Positions 17,525-25,938 are shown, counted from the stretch's first letter. The stretch is 64,000 nt of DNA from Skermanella sp. TT6 (GCF_016653635.2 NZ_CP067421.1:682001-746000); one strand, 5' to 3'. The notes: generated from the letters alone by a model not told the origin. Numbers and translations: made by a program.

Positions 17525-17802
17525 TGGTGCAGGTGACCTTCATCAGCAACGACCGCAAGGTCGTTTCCTGCCCGGAAAAGAGCAACCTGCTCCGGGTCTC
17601 CCTGCGCGAGAAGGGGGGCATCCCCTTCAAGTGCGGCGGCGGCCTGTGCGGAACCTGCAAGTGCAGGATCGAGCAGGGCATCGAGAACACCGACGCCGTC
17701 AAGCCGAAGGAGCGGAAGATCCTGTCCCAGGCGGACCTGGACGGCGGGCTGCGCCTGGCCTGCCAGACCTTCGTCAACGGCGACGTCAGCGTTTCGTGGT
17801 AG
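17524..17802 (+). CDS. 2Fe-2S plant-type ferredoxin (second of two)
   Basis: This 92-residue ferredoxin carries the cluster pattern Cys37, Cys42, Cys45 (KCGGGLCGTCKC) and Cys80 (RLACQ). It is a separate single-domain protein starting with the ATG that overlaps the stop of the 107-residue gene. The extra cysteine after the CGTC motif is also seen in the first ferredoxin. It probably carries electrons within the same oxidase system. The GGGLCGTCKCRI sequence resembles oxygenase-associated ferredoxins more than general housekeeping ones. Confidence 0.88.
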   Translation: MVQVTFISNDRKVVSCPEKSNLLRVSLREKGGIPFKCGGGLCGTCKCRIEQGIENTDAVKPKERKILSQADLDGGLRLACQTFVNGDVSVSW

Positions 17803-17857
17803 TGGGGCCGCCCCGCCGGCACCCTATCCCCCGGAACGCGATCCACAGGAAGCCGCA

Positions 17858-19327
17858 ATGACTGACACCACGAATCCCCCGGCCGAAACCTTCGGCAACC
17901 ATATCGACGGCGAATGGGCCCCGAGCCGGTCGGGCGAGGTCTTCGCCAACACCAATCCGGCCGACACCTCCGACTTGGTCGGCCTGTTCCAGGCCTCCTC
18001 GGCCGAGGACGCCCGGGCCGCGGTCGCCGCGGCCGCGGCCGCCTTCGAGGGCTGGCGCCGGACCCCGGTCACGGCACGCGCCCGCGTTCTCGACCATGCC
18101 GCGGCCTATCTCGAAGCCCATGTCAACCGGTTCGCCGAGGAGCTGACCCGGGAGGAAGGCAAGTCTTTGGCCCAGAGCCGGGACGAGTTCCTGCGCGCCG
18201 CGCAGACTCTGCGGTTCTATGCCGTCGAGGGCCAGTCGCTGACGGGCGAGACCTTCGTCAACGACGATCCGGACATGGATGTCCACACCGTGCGGGAACC
18301 GCTCGGCGTGGTCACGGTGATCACGCCCTGGAACTTCCCCGTCTCGATCCCGGCCCGCAAGATCGCCCCGGCCCTGGTGACCGGCAACACGGTGGTGTTC
18401 AAGCCGTCATCGGACGCGCCCTTGAGCGGCCTGCGCCTCGCCGAGGCGCTGGTGGAGGCCGGACTGCCGAAGGGCGTGTTCAATTTCATCACCGGCCGGG
18501 CCGGCGCGATCGGCGCCGCGATCACCGAGCCGGCCGATGTGCGCGCCGTGACCTTCACCGGATCAACCGCCGCCGGCGAGCGGATCCACCGGTCGGTTCC
18601 CTTCACGACCCGCACCCAGATGGAGTTGGGCGGCAAGAACCCGCTGATCGTGATGGAGGACGCCGACCTGGACAAGGCGGTGGACCTCGCGGTCAAGGGC
18701 GGCCTGTCGCTGAGCGGGCAGGCCTGCACGGGGACCAGCCGCATCCTGGTGATGAAGTCCGTGAAAGCCGATTTCACCGAGCGGCTGCTCGCGAGGGTCA
18801 GGGCGCTGAAGATCGGCAGCGGCTTGAAGCCCGGCATGGACATCGGCCCGCTCGCTACGGCCGGGCAGCTCGAGCGCGTGCTGGGCTATGTCGAGATCGG
18901 CAGGCGCGAGGCGACGCACCTGCATGGCGGCGAACGCCTGGCCGGCCCCGGGTACGACCGCGGCTACTTCGTGTCGCCCGCGGTTTTCACCGACGTGACC
19001 CAGGACATGCGGATCGCCCGCGAGGAGATCTTCGGCCCCGTCCTGGCCATCATAGAAGTCGACGGCTACGCCGACGCCGTGGCCAAGGCGAACGACACCG
19101 ACTACGGCCTGTCGGCCGCGATCGCGACGGCCGATCCGCGGCTCATGCACGCCTTCGCCCGCGACATCCAGTCCGGCACCGTGAAGATCAACCGCACCAC
19201 CACCGGCAACCTGATCAACGCGCCGTTCGGCGGCCTGAAGCGGTCCAGCACCTCGACCTTCCGGGAGTCCGGACGGACCGGGCTCGATTTCTTCACCCAG
19301 ACCAAGACGGTCTATCGCGGCTGCTGA
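17858..19327 (+). CDS. NAD(P)-dependent aldehyde dehydrogenase
   Basis: This 489-residue member of the ALDH superfamily oxidises an aldehyde to an acid. The catalytic cysteine lies in SGQACTGTSR near residue 290, the general-base glutamate in MELGGKNP near 255, and the Rossmann and tetramer motifs TPWNFPVSIP and EEIFGPVL are intact. Overall it resembles the branch containing alpha-ketoglutarate-semialdehyde, succinate-semialdehyde and vanillin dehydrogenases. It lies 55 bases after the second ferredoxin gene and 22 before the GlcG-like gene, so it is in the same operon. It most likely removes the aldehyde formed by the oxidase; the natural substrate is not known. Confidence 0.9.
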   Translation: MTDTTNPPAETFGNHIDGEWAPSRSGEVFANTNPADTSDLVGLFQASSAEDARAAVAAAAAAFEGWRRTPVTARARVLDHAAAYLEAHVNRFAEELTREEGKSLAQSRDEFLRAAQTLRFYAVEGQSLTGETFVNDDPDMDVHTVREPLGVVTVITPWNFPVSIPARKIAPALVTGNTVVFKPSSDAPLSGLRLAEALVEAGLPKGVFNFITGRAGAIGAAITEPADVRAVTFTGSTAAGERIHRSVPFTTRTQMELGGKNPLIVMEDADLDKAVDLAVKGGLSLSGQACTGTSRILVMKSVKADFTERLLARVRALKIGSGLKPGMDIGPLATAGQLERVLGYVEIGRREATHLHGGERLAGPGYDRGYFVSPAVFTDVTQDMRIAREEIFGPVLAIIEVDGYADAVAKANDTDYGLSAAIATADPRLMHAFARDIQSGTVKINRTTTGNLINAPFGGLKRSSTSTFRESGRTGLDFFTQTKTVYRGC

Positions 19328-19349
19328 ACCCGAACGAGGAGACAAGACG

Positions 19350-19829
19350 ATGAAAAGCACCCTGAAGCTCGAACTGCGGGAAGCCCGCCACATGGTCGAG
19401 GCCGCCATCCGGGAGGCCGGCCGCATCGGCGTGCTGGAGACCGTCTGCGTGGTCGATGACGGCGGCTATCCGATCGCGCTGGACCGCATGGACGGCGCGC
19501 GCGTCACCGGCCCGCAGATCGCCTGGAACAAGGCCTTCACGGCGGCCGGCCACAAGCGATCCACCCACCTGTTCAACCAGGCCCCGAACGGCCCGGCGCT
19601 GCCCGGCAACGAGGCGTTCGGCATCCAGTGGAGCTTCGAGGGCAAGTTCGCCGTGTTCGTGGGCGGCTTCCCCATCGTGGTCAACGGAGCGGTCGTGGGC
19701 GGAGTCGGCCTGAGCGGCGGCAACGGCGAGCAGGACACCGCCTGCGGTCTGGCGGCGCTGCGGGCGCTCCGCGAGCTTCTCGGGTCCGAAGGCCACGACG
19801 TCCTGGTCGAGGCGGATATCAAGAAGTGA
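19350..19829 (+). CDS. GlcG/HbpS family protein (DUF336)
   Basis: This 159-residue protein belongs to the GlcG/HbpS/PduO-C fold family, recognised by the N-terminal helix with ARHMVEAAIREA, the VCVVDDGGYPIALDRMDGA strand pair and the C-terminal VVGGVGLSGGNGEQD loop. Some members bind heme or cobalamin, and many have no known activity although they recur in catabolic operons such as glycolate utilisation. Here it sits between the aldehyde dehydrogenase and the flavin reductase. It may be a cofactor chaperone or a pathway enzyme; the sequence does not say which. Confidence 0.88.
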   Translation: MKSTLKLELREARHMVEAAIREAGRIGVLETVCVVDDGGYPIALDRMDGARVTGPQIAWNKAFTAAGHKRSTHLFNQAPNGPALPGNEAFGIQWSFEGKFAVFVGGFPIVVNGAVVGGVGLSGGNGEQDTACGLAALRALRELLGSEGHDVLVEADIKK

Positions 19830-19879
19830 GGCACAGTTCCCGCGGCCCGGCGATCCGGCCGGCCCGGTTGGAGGCATCC

Positions 19880-20911
19880 ATGTCGTTCCAAGTCCAGATT
19901 CCAGAAACCGGCGAATCCTTCGTCGCCAAGGCCGGAGAAACAGTCCTGGCCGCCGCACTGCGGGCGGACGTCCGGCTGCCCCATGACTGCCAGGCCGGCG
20001 GCTGCGGGACCTGTCGCGTCAGGCTCGCCGCGGGTTCGGTCTCCTACGATGAGGCCCCGTTCGGACTGTCGCCCGAGGAGGAGGCCGAAGGCTACGCGCT
20101 CGCCTGCCAGGCCGTTCCCGAGGGCGACCTCGTGATCGAGGTGCCCCTGGTGACGGTGACGCTGCCCGAGCCCAGGCTGCACACGGCCGTGGTGGCCGGC
20201 ATCGAGCCGCTGTGCGACGGCGTCAGCCGTCTGACCCTGACGTTTCCCGACGACCCGGCGCCCGACTATCTGCCGGGCCAATATATGAACGTCCTGCTGG
20301 AGGACGGGGTCATCCGGAGCTTCTCCATGGGTTCGGCTCCCGGCAAGGGCGTGCTGGACTTCCATGTCAGGAGGAATCCCGGAGGCCGCTTCACCGACCG
20401 GCTGCTGGCCCGCGCCAAGCCCGGCGACAGGATCCGGGTAGAGTTGCCGATGGGCTCGTTCCTGTATAGGGAAGAGGATTACCGCCCGCTGCTGATGGTG
20501 GCGACCGGGACGGGCATCGCGCCGCTCAGGAGCATCCTGGAAGCGCTGATGGACGATCCGGATTGCCCTCCCGTCCATCTATACTGGGGAATGCGGACCG
20601 AAGCCGACCTCTACCTGGACCGGGAGATCCGGACCTGGGGCGACCGCTTCGACGAGTTCACCTATGTCCCCGTCCTGTCGCGGCCCGGCCCGTCCTGGGA
20701 CGGCCGGCGCGGCCATGTCCAGGACGCCGTCGCCGAGGATTTCGGGGACCTTTCGGAGCATGCCGTATATCTCTGCGGCTCGCCGGCGATGATCGTGGAC
20801 GCCAAGCGGATCTTCATGGCACGGGGTGCCAGTCCCGACCATGTCTATGTCGAGGGGTTCACGACCGGAGCCTCCGCCGGCAATGCGGCCGTGCCGGTCC
20901 CGGCGGAGTAG
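19880..20911 (+). CDS. 2Fe-2S flavin reductase (oxygenase electron-transfer component)
   Basis: This 343-residue protein joins an N-terminal plant-type ferredoxin domain (Cys37, Cys42, Cys45 and Cys76) to an FAD-binding domain (RSFSMGSAP near residue 153) and an NAD-binding domain (MVATGTGIAPLRSI near 206, LCGSPAMI near 300). This is the architecture of reductases that feed electrons from NAD(P)H to ring hydroxylases and soluble diiron monooxygenases. The start at 19880 follows GGAGGCATCC. As last gene of the operon it is the natural source of electrons for the ferredoxins and diiron oxidase upstream. No conventional oxygenase large subunit is encoded nearby. Confidence 0.92.
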   Translation: MSFQVQIPETGESFVAKAGETVLAAALRADVRLPHDCQAGGCGTCRVRLAAGSVSYDEAPFGLSPEEEAEGYALACQAVPEGDLVIEVPLVTVTLPEPRLHTAVVAGIEPLCDGVSRLTLTFPDDPAPDYLPGQYMNVLLEDGVIRSFSMGSAPGKGVLDFHVRRNPGGRFTDRLLARAKPGDRIRVELPMGSFLYREEDYRPLLMVATGTGIAPLRSILEALMDDPDCPPVHLYWGMRTEADLYLDREIRTWGDRFDEFTYVPVLSRPGPSWDGRRGHVQDAVAEDFGDLSEHAVYLCGSPAMIVDAKRIFMARGASPDHVYVEGFTTGASAGNAAVPVPAE

Positions 20912-21066
20912 GCATCTCGTACCTGCTCCGGGAGCTTCCGAATCGCGCGGACGGGAAATCCCGGCGTCGGGTTCGACCGGGTATAGGAACATCCCGACGC
21001 CGAGGGATGGCGCTGATCACGATGCGGCCGGCGGGATCCGTTTGATCCGGCCGGCTCGCGGCCCGG

Positions 21067-21462
21067 TCAGTCCTCCCATTCCTGCAGCTGGGCGAGGTCC
21101 TCCTCGACCATGTCGGTGACCAAGCGGCCGTCCTGGCCCAGCTGGAGCCGGTCCAGCGGCACGACGACCTGCTTGTCGCCGATGCCCAGCGTGCCGCCGA
21201 ATTCCACGGCCACGGCGGTGATCCGGCCGTCGGCATCGCCAAGGACCTCCTCGACTTCGCCGATCTTGTCGCCGCCGGTGTTGTAGAGGTCCATGTCCTC
21301 CAGCTCGTCGATCGAGCGGCCCTGCCAGTTGACATCCGTCCGGTCGTCGTCGAGCTCGACGAGACCGCCGGCATTGGTGTTCGGAGCCGCCGTCTGGGAG
21401 ATGGCGGCGGCCGGCATCGTCAGCGCGGCGGCCATGGTCAAGATGGCGAAACGCTTCAACAT
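21067..21462 (-). CDS. Periplasmic PRC-barrel domain protein
   Basis: This 131-residue protein has a clear Sec signal peptide (residues about 1-23, ending AAAISQ) and a PRC-barrel domain (DLYNTGGDKIGEVEEVL, then VAVEFGGTLGIGDKQVVVPL). PRC-barrel proteins of this small exported kind are common in alphaproteobacteria and often respond to general stress, but their biochemical role is unclear. An EcfG-like promoter lies 105 bases upstream of its start. The AGGAGGA ribosome-binding site precedes the ATG. It is a single-gene unit facing the end of the reductase gene. Confidence 0.88.
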   Translation of the reverse strand: MLKRFAILTMAAALTMPAAAISQTAAPNTNAGGLVELDDDRTDVNWQGRSIDELEDMDLYNTGGDKIGEVEEVLGDADGRITAVAVEFGGTLGIGDKQVVVPLDRLQLGQDGRLVTDMVEEDLAQLQEWED

Positions 21463-21566
21463 GGTGAGATCCTCCTGAACTTTGTCTGGCCGGCCCTGAC
21501 ATCGTGAAAAGTAGACCCGGCACGGTATCCCCTGAACCTCCTCAAAGTTCAGGAACCGATTGATTC

Positions 21567-21591
21567 AACACAGAATTCGGCATATGGTTCC
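21567..21591 (-). promoter_or_regulatory. EcfG-like (general stress sigma) promoter of the PRC-barrel gene
   Basis: On the minus strand GGAAC is followed after exactly 17 bases by GTT, the pattern of the alphaproteobacterial general-stress sigma factor EcfG (GGAAC, 16-17 bases, GTT). It points at the PRC-barrel gene. Between it and the gene, 12-bp arms at 21473-21484 and 21543-21554 are perfectly complementary and could pair in the leader RNA. Confidence 0.6.
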
Positions 21592-21888
21592 GAAGCGGAG
21601 ACCACGTGCCTGCTGTCCGGAGATCAGGTGGATTTCAGGAGTGGCGAGCCGGGCGCGCGCTCACTCGACCCATGATTACATGCGGCCCGGGCTATTGTTC
21701 CGGACCAGCCTCACGTGCCGTTGAACATCCGTTTCCGGGCATTGGAGACTAGACTGCCCGCCTTCCGTCGCGCGTTGCGGGTGACCGGCATGATCATCCG
21801 CAAAGCGGGAAACCCGACGGGTCGATGCCGCAGGCGTCCGCCGAAGGGGTGACGAACCGGTTCTTCCCGGACGGCGCGCCTACCAGCG
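21592..21888. other. Intergenic region without a recognised gene
   Basis: Between the PRC-barrel promoter and the DUF1989 gene I see no supported coding sequence. Short open frames on the minus strand lack a ribosome-binding site and any family resemblance. Confidence 0.5.
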
Positions 21889-22782
21889 TCAGGAGTCGTC
21901 GGACCCATGGGTCCGGTCATATCCGCTGATCGCGGGGGAGGTCCAGCCGCGCGGCGGCGCGGCCGGCCTGAAGACCTCCACGAGCAGGGGATGGCACGCG
22001 GACGCGTCGCTCGAATGCTCGGCGCCGCAGTCCCCGCCGGGGCAGGCCGACAGGGCGCCGAGCAGGTCGATCTCGGCGAAGAACTCCAGGAAGTCGCCCG
22101 GCCGGACGGGGCTCGCCTTCATGAAGTACTGGCCGGTATCGCGGGTGAACCCCGTGCACATGAAGACGTTCAGCACATCGTGCACGGCCGGCTCGACGCT
22201 CTCGCGGGGACGGCCCAGGCGGCCGGCGAGGGCGCGCGTCAGGTTCGAGTGGCAGCAGTGATGATAATCCCCGCCCGCGAGGAGCCGGTGGGTATAGGGA
22301 TCGCAGCGCGTCCCGATCACGTCGTGCACCGACCCGCCCCAGTCGTCGAAGCCGTACCAGTCGAGGGTATCCTCCGTGATGGTCGCCATCGGCCGCAGGT
22401 AGGGCAGGCACGACCATAGCCGGTCCCCGGTCGAGACATGCGTGCCGTGCAGTGCCCGCGTCTTGCCCGAGAAGAAGCGCTCCTGAAGGTCGCCTGCCGA
22501 CCAGAGGTTGAGGTCGCCTGCCGACCAGAGGTTGAGGTCGCCGACCTGCGGGCCTTCGATGCTGACGATGCGGAAGAAGCATCCCGCGGGAACGTCGAAG
22601 CACCGGGCCTCGCGCGGCGGGACGACGGTCTCGGACAGTTTCTCCCAGCCCTCCCGCGCGGCGCGGTAGGAGGGCAGGTCCGGCGGGGCCAAGCTGTCCA
22701 CCGGGTAGCAGATCACGGGCCGGATCTTCCGGCGGGCGTCCGCGTCGCCGGGTTCCGGGTGCTCGGGCTTTTCGAGCTTCAT
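21889..22782 (-). CDS. DUF1989 urea-carboxylase-associated family protein with internal duplication
   Basis: This 297-residue protein belongs to the DUF1989 family, found next to urea carboxylase/amidolyase and in other nitrogen pathways. Family segments visible are QVGDLNLW, HGTHVSTGDRLWSCLP and DVLNVFMCTGF. Conserved cysteine and histidine residues (YHHCCHSNL) suggest a metal site. The ATG at 22782 is chosen because GGAGAG precedes it. The segment NLWSAGDL appears twice in a row because of an exact 24-bp tandem duplication inside a conserved region, which may impair the protein. No urea carboxylase is encoded in the window. Confidence 0.83.
   Translation of the reverse strand: MKLEKPEHPEPGDADARRKIRPVICYPVDSLAPPDLPSYRAAREGWEKLSETVVPPREARCFDVPAGCFFRIVSIEGPQVGDLNLWSAGDLNLWSAGDLQERFFSGKTRALHGTHVSTGDRLWSCLPYLRPMATITEDTLDWYGFDDWGGSVHDVIGTRCDPYTHRLLAGGDYHHCCHSNLTRALAGRLGRPRESVEPAVHDVLNVFMCTGFTRDTGQYFMKASPVRPGDFLEFFAEIDLLGALSACPGGDCGAEHSSDASACHPLLVEVFRPAAPPRGWTSPAISGYDRTHGSDDS
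22487..22534 (-). repeat. 24-bp in-frame tandem duplication inside the DUF1989 gene
   Basis: Bases 22487-22510 and 22511-22534 are identical, and the first eight bases of a third copy follow. The unit is a multiple of three and repeats the residues NLWSAGDL without breaking the frame. Family members normally have one copy after QVGD. The duplication looks recent because the copies do not differ. Confidence 0.9.
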
Positions 22783-22888
22783 CAAGGCTCTCCAGGGTCC
22801 TGGGTCCGGTCGATACCGGAGCACCATGGCATGTCCGAAGGGCCTCCGGAAGCCCCGATCGACGCTCCCTCGCGATCCGGGGCGCCGG

Positions 22889-24541
22889 TCAGAACAGGCT
22901 GGCCGTCGGGGTGTCGGGGTCCACTCCCAGCAGGGTGATCGATTGGGTCCCGTGCTGGAGCACCATGTCGCCCGCAGGGGTCTGGGCCACCTTCAGGTCA
23001 CCCAGGGCGACCGAGGCATCCAGCTTGATGCGGTCGGTGCCCAACTCGAACCCGACGATCAGGTCGTTGCCATGGCTCGCCACGAAGGTGAAGGTATCGG
23101 CACCGGCGCCGCCGGTCAGCCTGTTGTCCAGGCCGTTGTCGACCACCTCCGAACCCGCCGACGTCGAGATCACCAGATTCTCGACATTGGCGGCCAGGGT
23201 GTAGCCGGTTGCGTAGACCTGGACCGTGTCCCGGCCCTCGCCGGCCTTCTCGACCACCACGTCGAGCCTGGATCCGATGACGTAGTGGTCGTCGCCCGCC
23301 AAGCCCGCCATGGTATCGGCTCCCGATCCGCCGTCGATGCGGTCATGGCCGGAGGTGCCGGTCAGCCTGTCCGCCGAGGCGGTACCGGTCATGGTCTTGG
23401 TGGGGATCGCCCCGACCTTCCAGTCGAAGGTGCGGCTGTCGACCGGAATCCCGGACGGGACGGGGGCGGGCTGGGCCGTGCCGAACATCACCAGTCCTTC
23501 CGGACCGGCCTTGGACCCGTCGAAGGTGCCGCCGACCTTGTTGCCGGTATTGACGCTGACCGCCCCGGCCTTGGCCGACAGCCAGGAGGATTTGGAAACG
23601 ATGTTGTCGATCAGCTGTATGTTCTTGCTGGCATAGCCCAGGTTGTCCGTGCTGACGTTGACCACCGAGCCCGGGCCGGTGGACGCCAGGTAGTTGCCCT
23701 TGATCACGCTGTCGACGGCGCCGTAGGCGTTGACGGCATGCTTGGAGGCGGCATCCACCTTGTTGCCGGAGACCGTGAAGCCCTTGGCCTGATAGCCGAG
23801 AGTGCTGGGCCAGGTCGAGCCCTGGTTGCCGGCGAAGCCGCCGACCAGGATGCCGTCGGGCACCTGGTAGAGGTGGTTGTCCAGGATCCTGACGTTTTCC
23901 GAGCCGGCCTTGGCGACGATGCCCGAGAGCCCGACGATGTCGTAGACCCTGTTGTGGGCGATGATGCCGTTCCGCATATAGACGTCGTCGATGCCTTCCT
24001 CGCCGCGCACCCCGTAGACGGTATTGCCGGTGATCGCCGCGTTGACGGTCTGGGCCGTCTTGATGCCGTCCGTGGTCTGGCCGTGGACGATGTTCTGCTC
24101 GATCACGATGTTGGTGGCGAAGTTCGTCAGGGTATTGCCGCCCTGGGTGATCTTGACGCCCTCGGTGCCGCCGATCAGCTCGAATCCCTTGATGACGATG
24201 TTGTCCGGCCCAAAGCCGTAGATCGCGGGAAGGCCGGCGTTGGCCGCCTTGATGTCGGCCTTGCCCTGCCCGTCGGCCGAGACGATCCAGATCGGCTTGT
24301 CGGCGGTGCCGCTGACGCCGATCTTGACGTTCTCGGCATAGACCCCTTCCCTGACCATCACGGCGGTGCCGGGCTTCGCCTTGGACACGGCGGCCTGGAT
24401 GGTCTTGAGCGGCGAGGAGGCGGTTCCGGTCCCTGCATCGCTGCCCGTGGGGGAGACCCACAGGAAGGCGGCGGGCTTGGCCGCCTCGTAGGGGACCACG
24501 CTGGCCGCCGCGGTGGAGATGGACGTGGCATTGTAAGGCAT
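22889..24541 (-). CDS. RTX-type secreted right-handed beta-helix protein
   Basis: This 550-residue exoprotein has three parts. Residues about 28-310 form a right-handed parallel beta-helix, starting with FLWVSPTGSDAGTGTASSP, the usual opening of pectate-lyase-like and polysaccharide-modifying helices. A linker follows to about residue 390. The C-terminal part has two RTX calcium-binding blocks (RIDGGSGADTMAGLAGDDHY and LTGGAGADTFTF). There is no Sec signal, as expected for type I secretion with a C-terminal signal. It could be a polysaccharide lyase, an epimerase or a matrix protein. No type I exporter genes are close by, but the neighbouring glycan genes suggest a cell-surface polysaccharide as target. 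Confidence 0.85.
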   Translation of the reverse strand: MPYNATSISTAAASVVPYEAAKPAAFLWVSPTGSDAGTGTASSPLKTIQAAVSKAKPGTAVMVREGVYAENVKIGVSGTADKPIWIVSADGQGKADIKAANAGLPAIYGFGPDNIVIKGFELIGGTEGVKITQGGNTLTNFATNIVIEQNIVHGQTTDGIKTAQTVNAAITGNTVYGVRGEEGIDDVYMRNGIIAHNRVYDIVGLSGIVAKAGSENVRILDNHLYQVPDGILVGGFAGNQGSTWPSTLGYQAKGFTVSGNKVDAASKHAVNAYGAVDSVIKGNYLASTGPGSVVNVSTDNLGYASKNIQLIDNIVSKSSWLSAKAGAVSVNTGNKVGGTFDGSKAGPEGLVMFGTAQPAPVPSGIPVDSRTFDWKVGAIPTKTMTGTASADRLTGTSGHDRIDGGSGADTMAGLAGDDHYVIGSRLDVVVEKAGEGRDTVQVYATGYTLAANVENLVISTSAGSEVVDNGLDNRLTGGAGADTFTFVASHGNDLIVGFELGTDRIKLDASVALGDLKVAQTPAGDMVLQHGTQSITLLGVDPDTPTASLF

Positions 24542-24953
24542 GGGAACGACCTATACAAACTAACGAGGTAACTCGTTCGAGTGTACGGACGCACGGACCA
24601 TGCCTAAAGCCAAAAACCGCGCAGCCTCAAGTCATTTCTGTGACATTGAAACAAATGTGAGGTTTTTACTGCGTGTTTACTCGGGGTTTTTCGGGGGATT
24701 TGCTTCGGGGGACCGGGTCGCCCCGGCGCCGCGGGCGTGACGGCGAAGGAGGGCCGAACCGGCGTCCGGACGGGTCGCCGCCAGTGGCCCCGCCATCCCG
24801 GAAGTCCCCTGGACCTGGTGTTAACTCGATTCAGGCCGGCCGGAATCGGCTGCGCCATTTGCGGTCCCGGGACCTCCTCATTAGGGTGAGACCAAGCATC
24901 CTCTATGGATAGTTTTTAGACTAATCCACCGTAAATGCGGCCAGCCGGTCCCG
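24542..24953. other. Divergent intergenic region, AT-richer than its surroundings
   Basis: About 410 bases separate the RTX gene (leftward) from the methyltransferase gene (rightward). Bases about 24590-24700 are AT-rich and probably hold the RTX promoter. I see no supported gene, no clear operator and no terminator here. Confidence 0.5.
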
Positions 24954-25895
24954 GTGGATACAATCTTGCAGGTGGACGCCGAGGCAATGGAAGCACAGAT
25001 CTCCGCTCGCGATCATATCGATTTGCACGCCAGTCAGCATCCGATGGAGTTTTTCGACGAATTCAGGACAGCGGAGGCGTATTGCCTGCACCTCATGCAC
25101 AGCCATGCCTACAAGGAGGCCGCCGGGCTCGTGCCTGCCGGCCGGGTCCTCGACCTGGGCTGCAACAACGGGTACGGCTCCTACGAGTTGAGCCGGCATG
25201 GCCACCGGGTCGTCGGCGTGGACGTCTCCGCCGAGGCGCTCGACGACGCGCGGAGGCGCTTCAACGCCGACAATCTGGAATACCGGCAGGTGAGCGGGCA
25301 GGACCTCCCGTTCGAGGCCGACAGCTTCGACCTGATCACCAGCTTCCAGGTCATCGAGCACATCGTCGAGATGGAGCCCTACCTGCGGGAGATCCGCCGC
25401 GTCCTGAAGCCAGGCGGCCTCGCGGTCTTCACCACCCCGAACGCCCGGATCAGGCTCGACCCCGGGATGCAGCCCTGGAACCGGTTCCATGTCCAGGAGT
25501 TCACGCCGGAACACCTGAAGGAAACAGTGACGCCGTTCTTCGCCGACGTGACGATCAGGGGCCTCTATGCGTCGGAGGAACTCTACGCGACGGAGTTCAA
25601 TCGCTGCCAGCGGGCGCTGAAACAGGCGCGCGAGACGCAGCGCGCCGCTCCGACCGCCGCCCAGCCGGTTCACGAGCCGATCCGCGACGCGATCGCCGCC
25701 GCGGTGAAGGCGGTCCTGCCGGCGAGGGCCGTCGAGTATATCCGCACCAGGCGCGACGGCGCGCCGGCTAGGAACGGCTCCGCCGAGGGCACCCTGGCTT
25801 CCGCCGACAAGGAGAGGCTGGCCCGCGGAAGCATCTTCTACCGCGAGGACGGCCTGGACAAGGCGCTGGACCTGATGGCGGTCTGCCGGCGGTGA
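24954..25895 (+). CDS. SAM-dependent methyltransferase of a surface-glycan locus
   Basis: This protein of about 310 residues has a class I methyltransferase core at residues about 65-190: motif I VLDLGCNNGYGS, the acidic GVDVSAEAL, and SFDLITSFQVIEHI with RVLKPGG. The C-terminal 100 residues are charged and alanine-rich, with no recognised domain. The start is uncertain: GTG at 24954, GTG at 24972 or ATG at 24987, and none has a strong ribosome-binding site. The glycosyltransferase and flippase genes that follow in the same direction suggest it methylates a sugar or lipid carrier of an exported glycan. Confidence 0.85.
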   Translation: MDTILQVDAEAMEAQISARDHIDLHASQHPMEFFDEFRTAEAYCLHLMHSHAYKEAAGLVPAGRVLDLGCNNGYGSYELSRHGHRVVGVDVSAEALDDARRRFNADNLEYRQVSGQDLPFEADSFDLITSFQVIEHIVEMEPYLREIRRVLKPGGLAVFTTPNARIRLDPGMQPWNRFHVQEFTPEHLKETVTPFFADVTIRGLYASEELYATEFNRCQRALKQARETQRAAPTAAQPVHEPIRDAIAAAVKAVLPARAVEYIRTRRDGAPARNGSAEGTLASADKERLARGSIFYREDGLDKALDLMAVCRR

Positions 25896-25938
25896 CGTGC
25901 CTTCGACTGGAGCCCGCTCCGATCCGACCGGAGATGAC

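Noticed and set aside
21711..21920. A 69-codon frame on the minus strand before the DUF1989 gene
   Set aside because: It has no ribosome-binding site and no family resemblance, and it overlaps the end of the DUF1989 gene.
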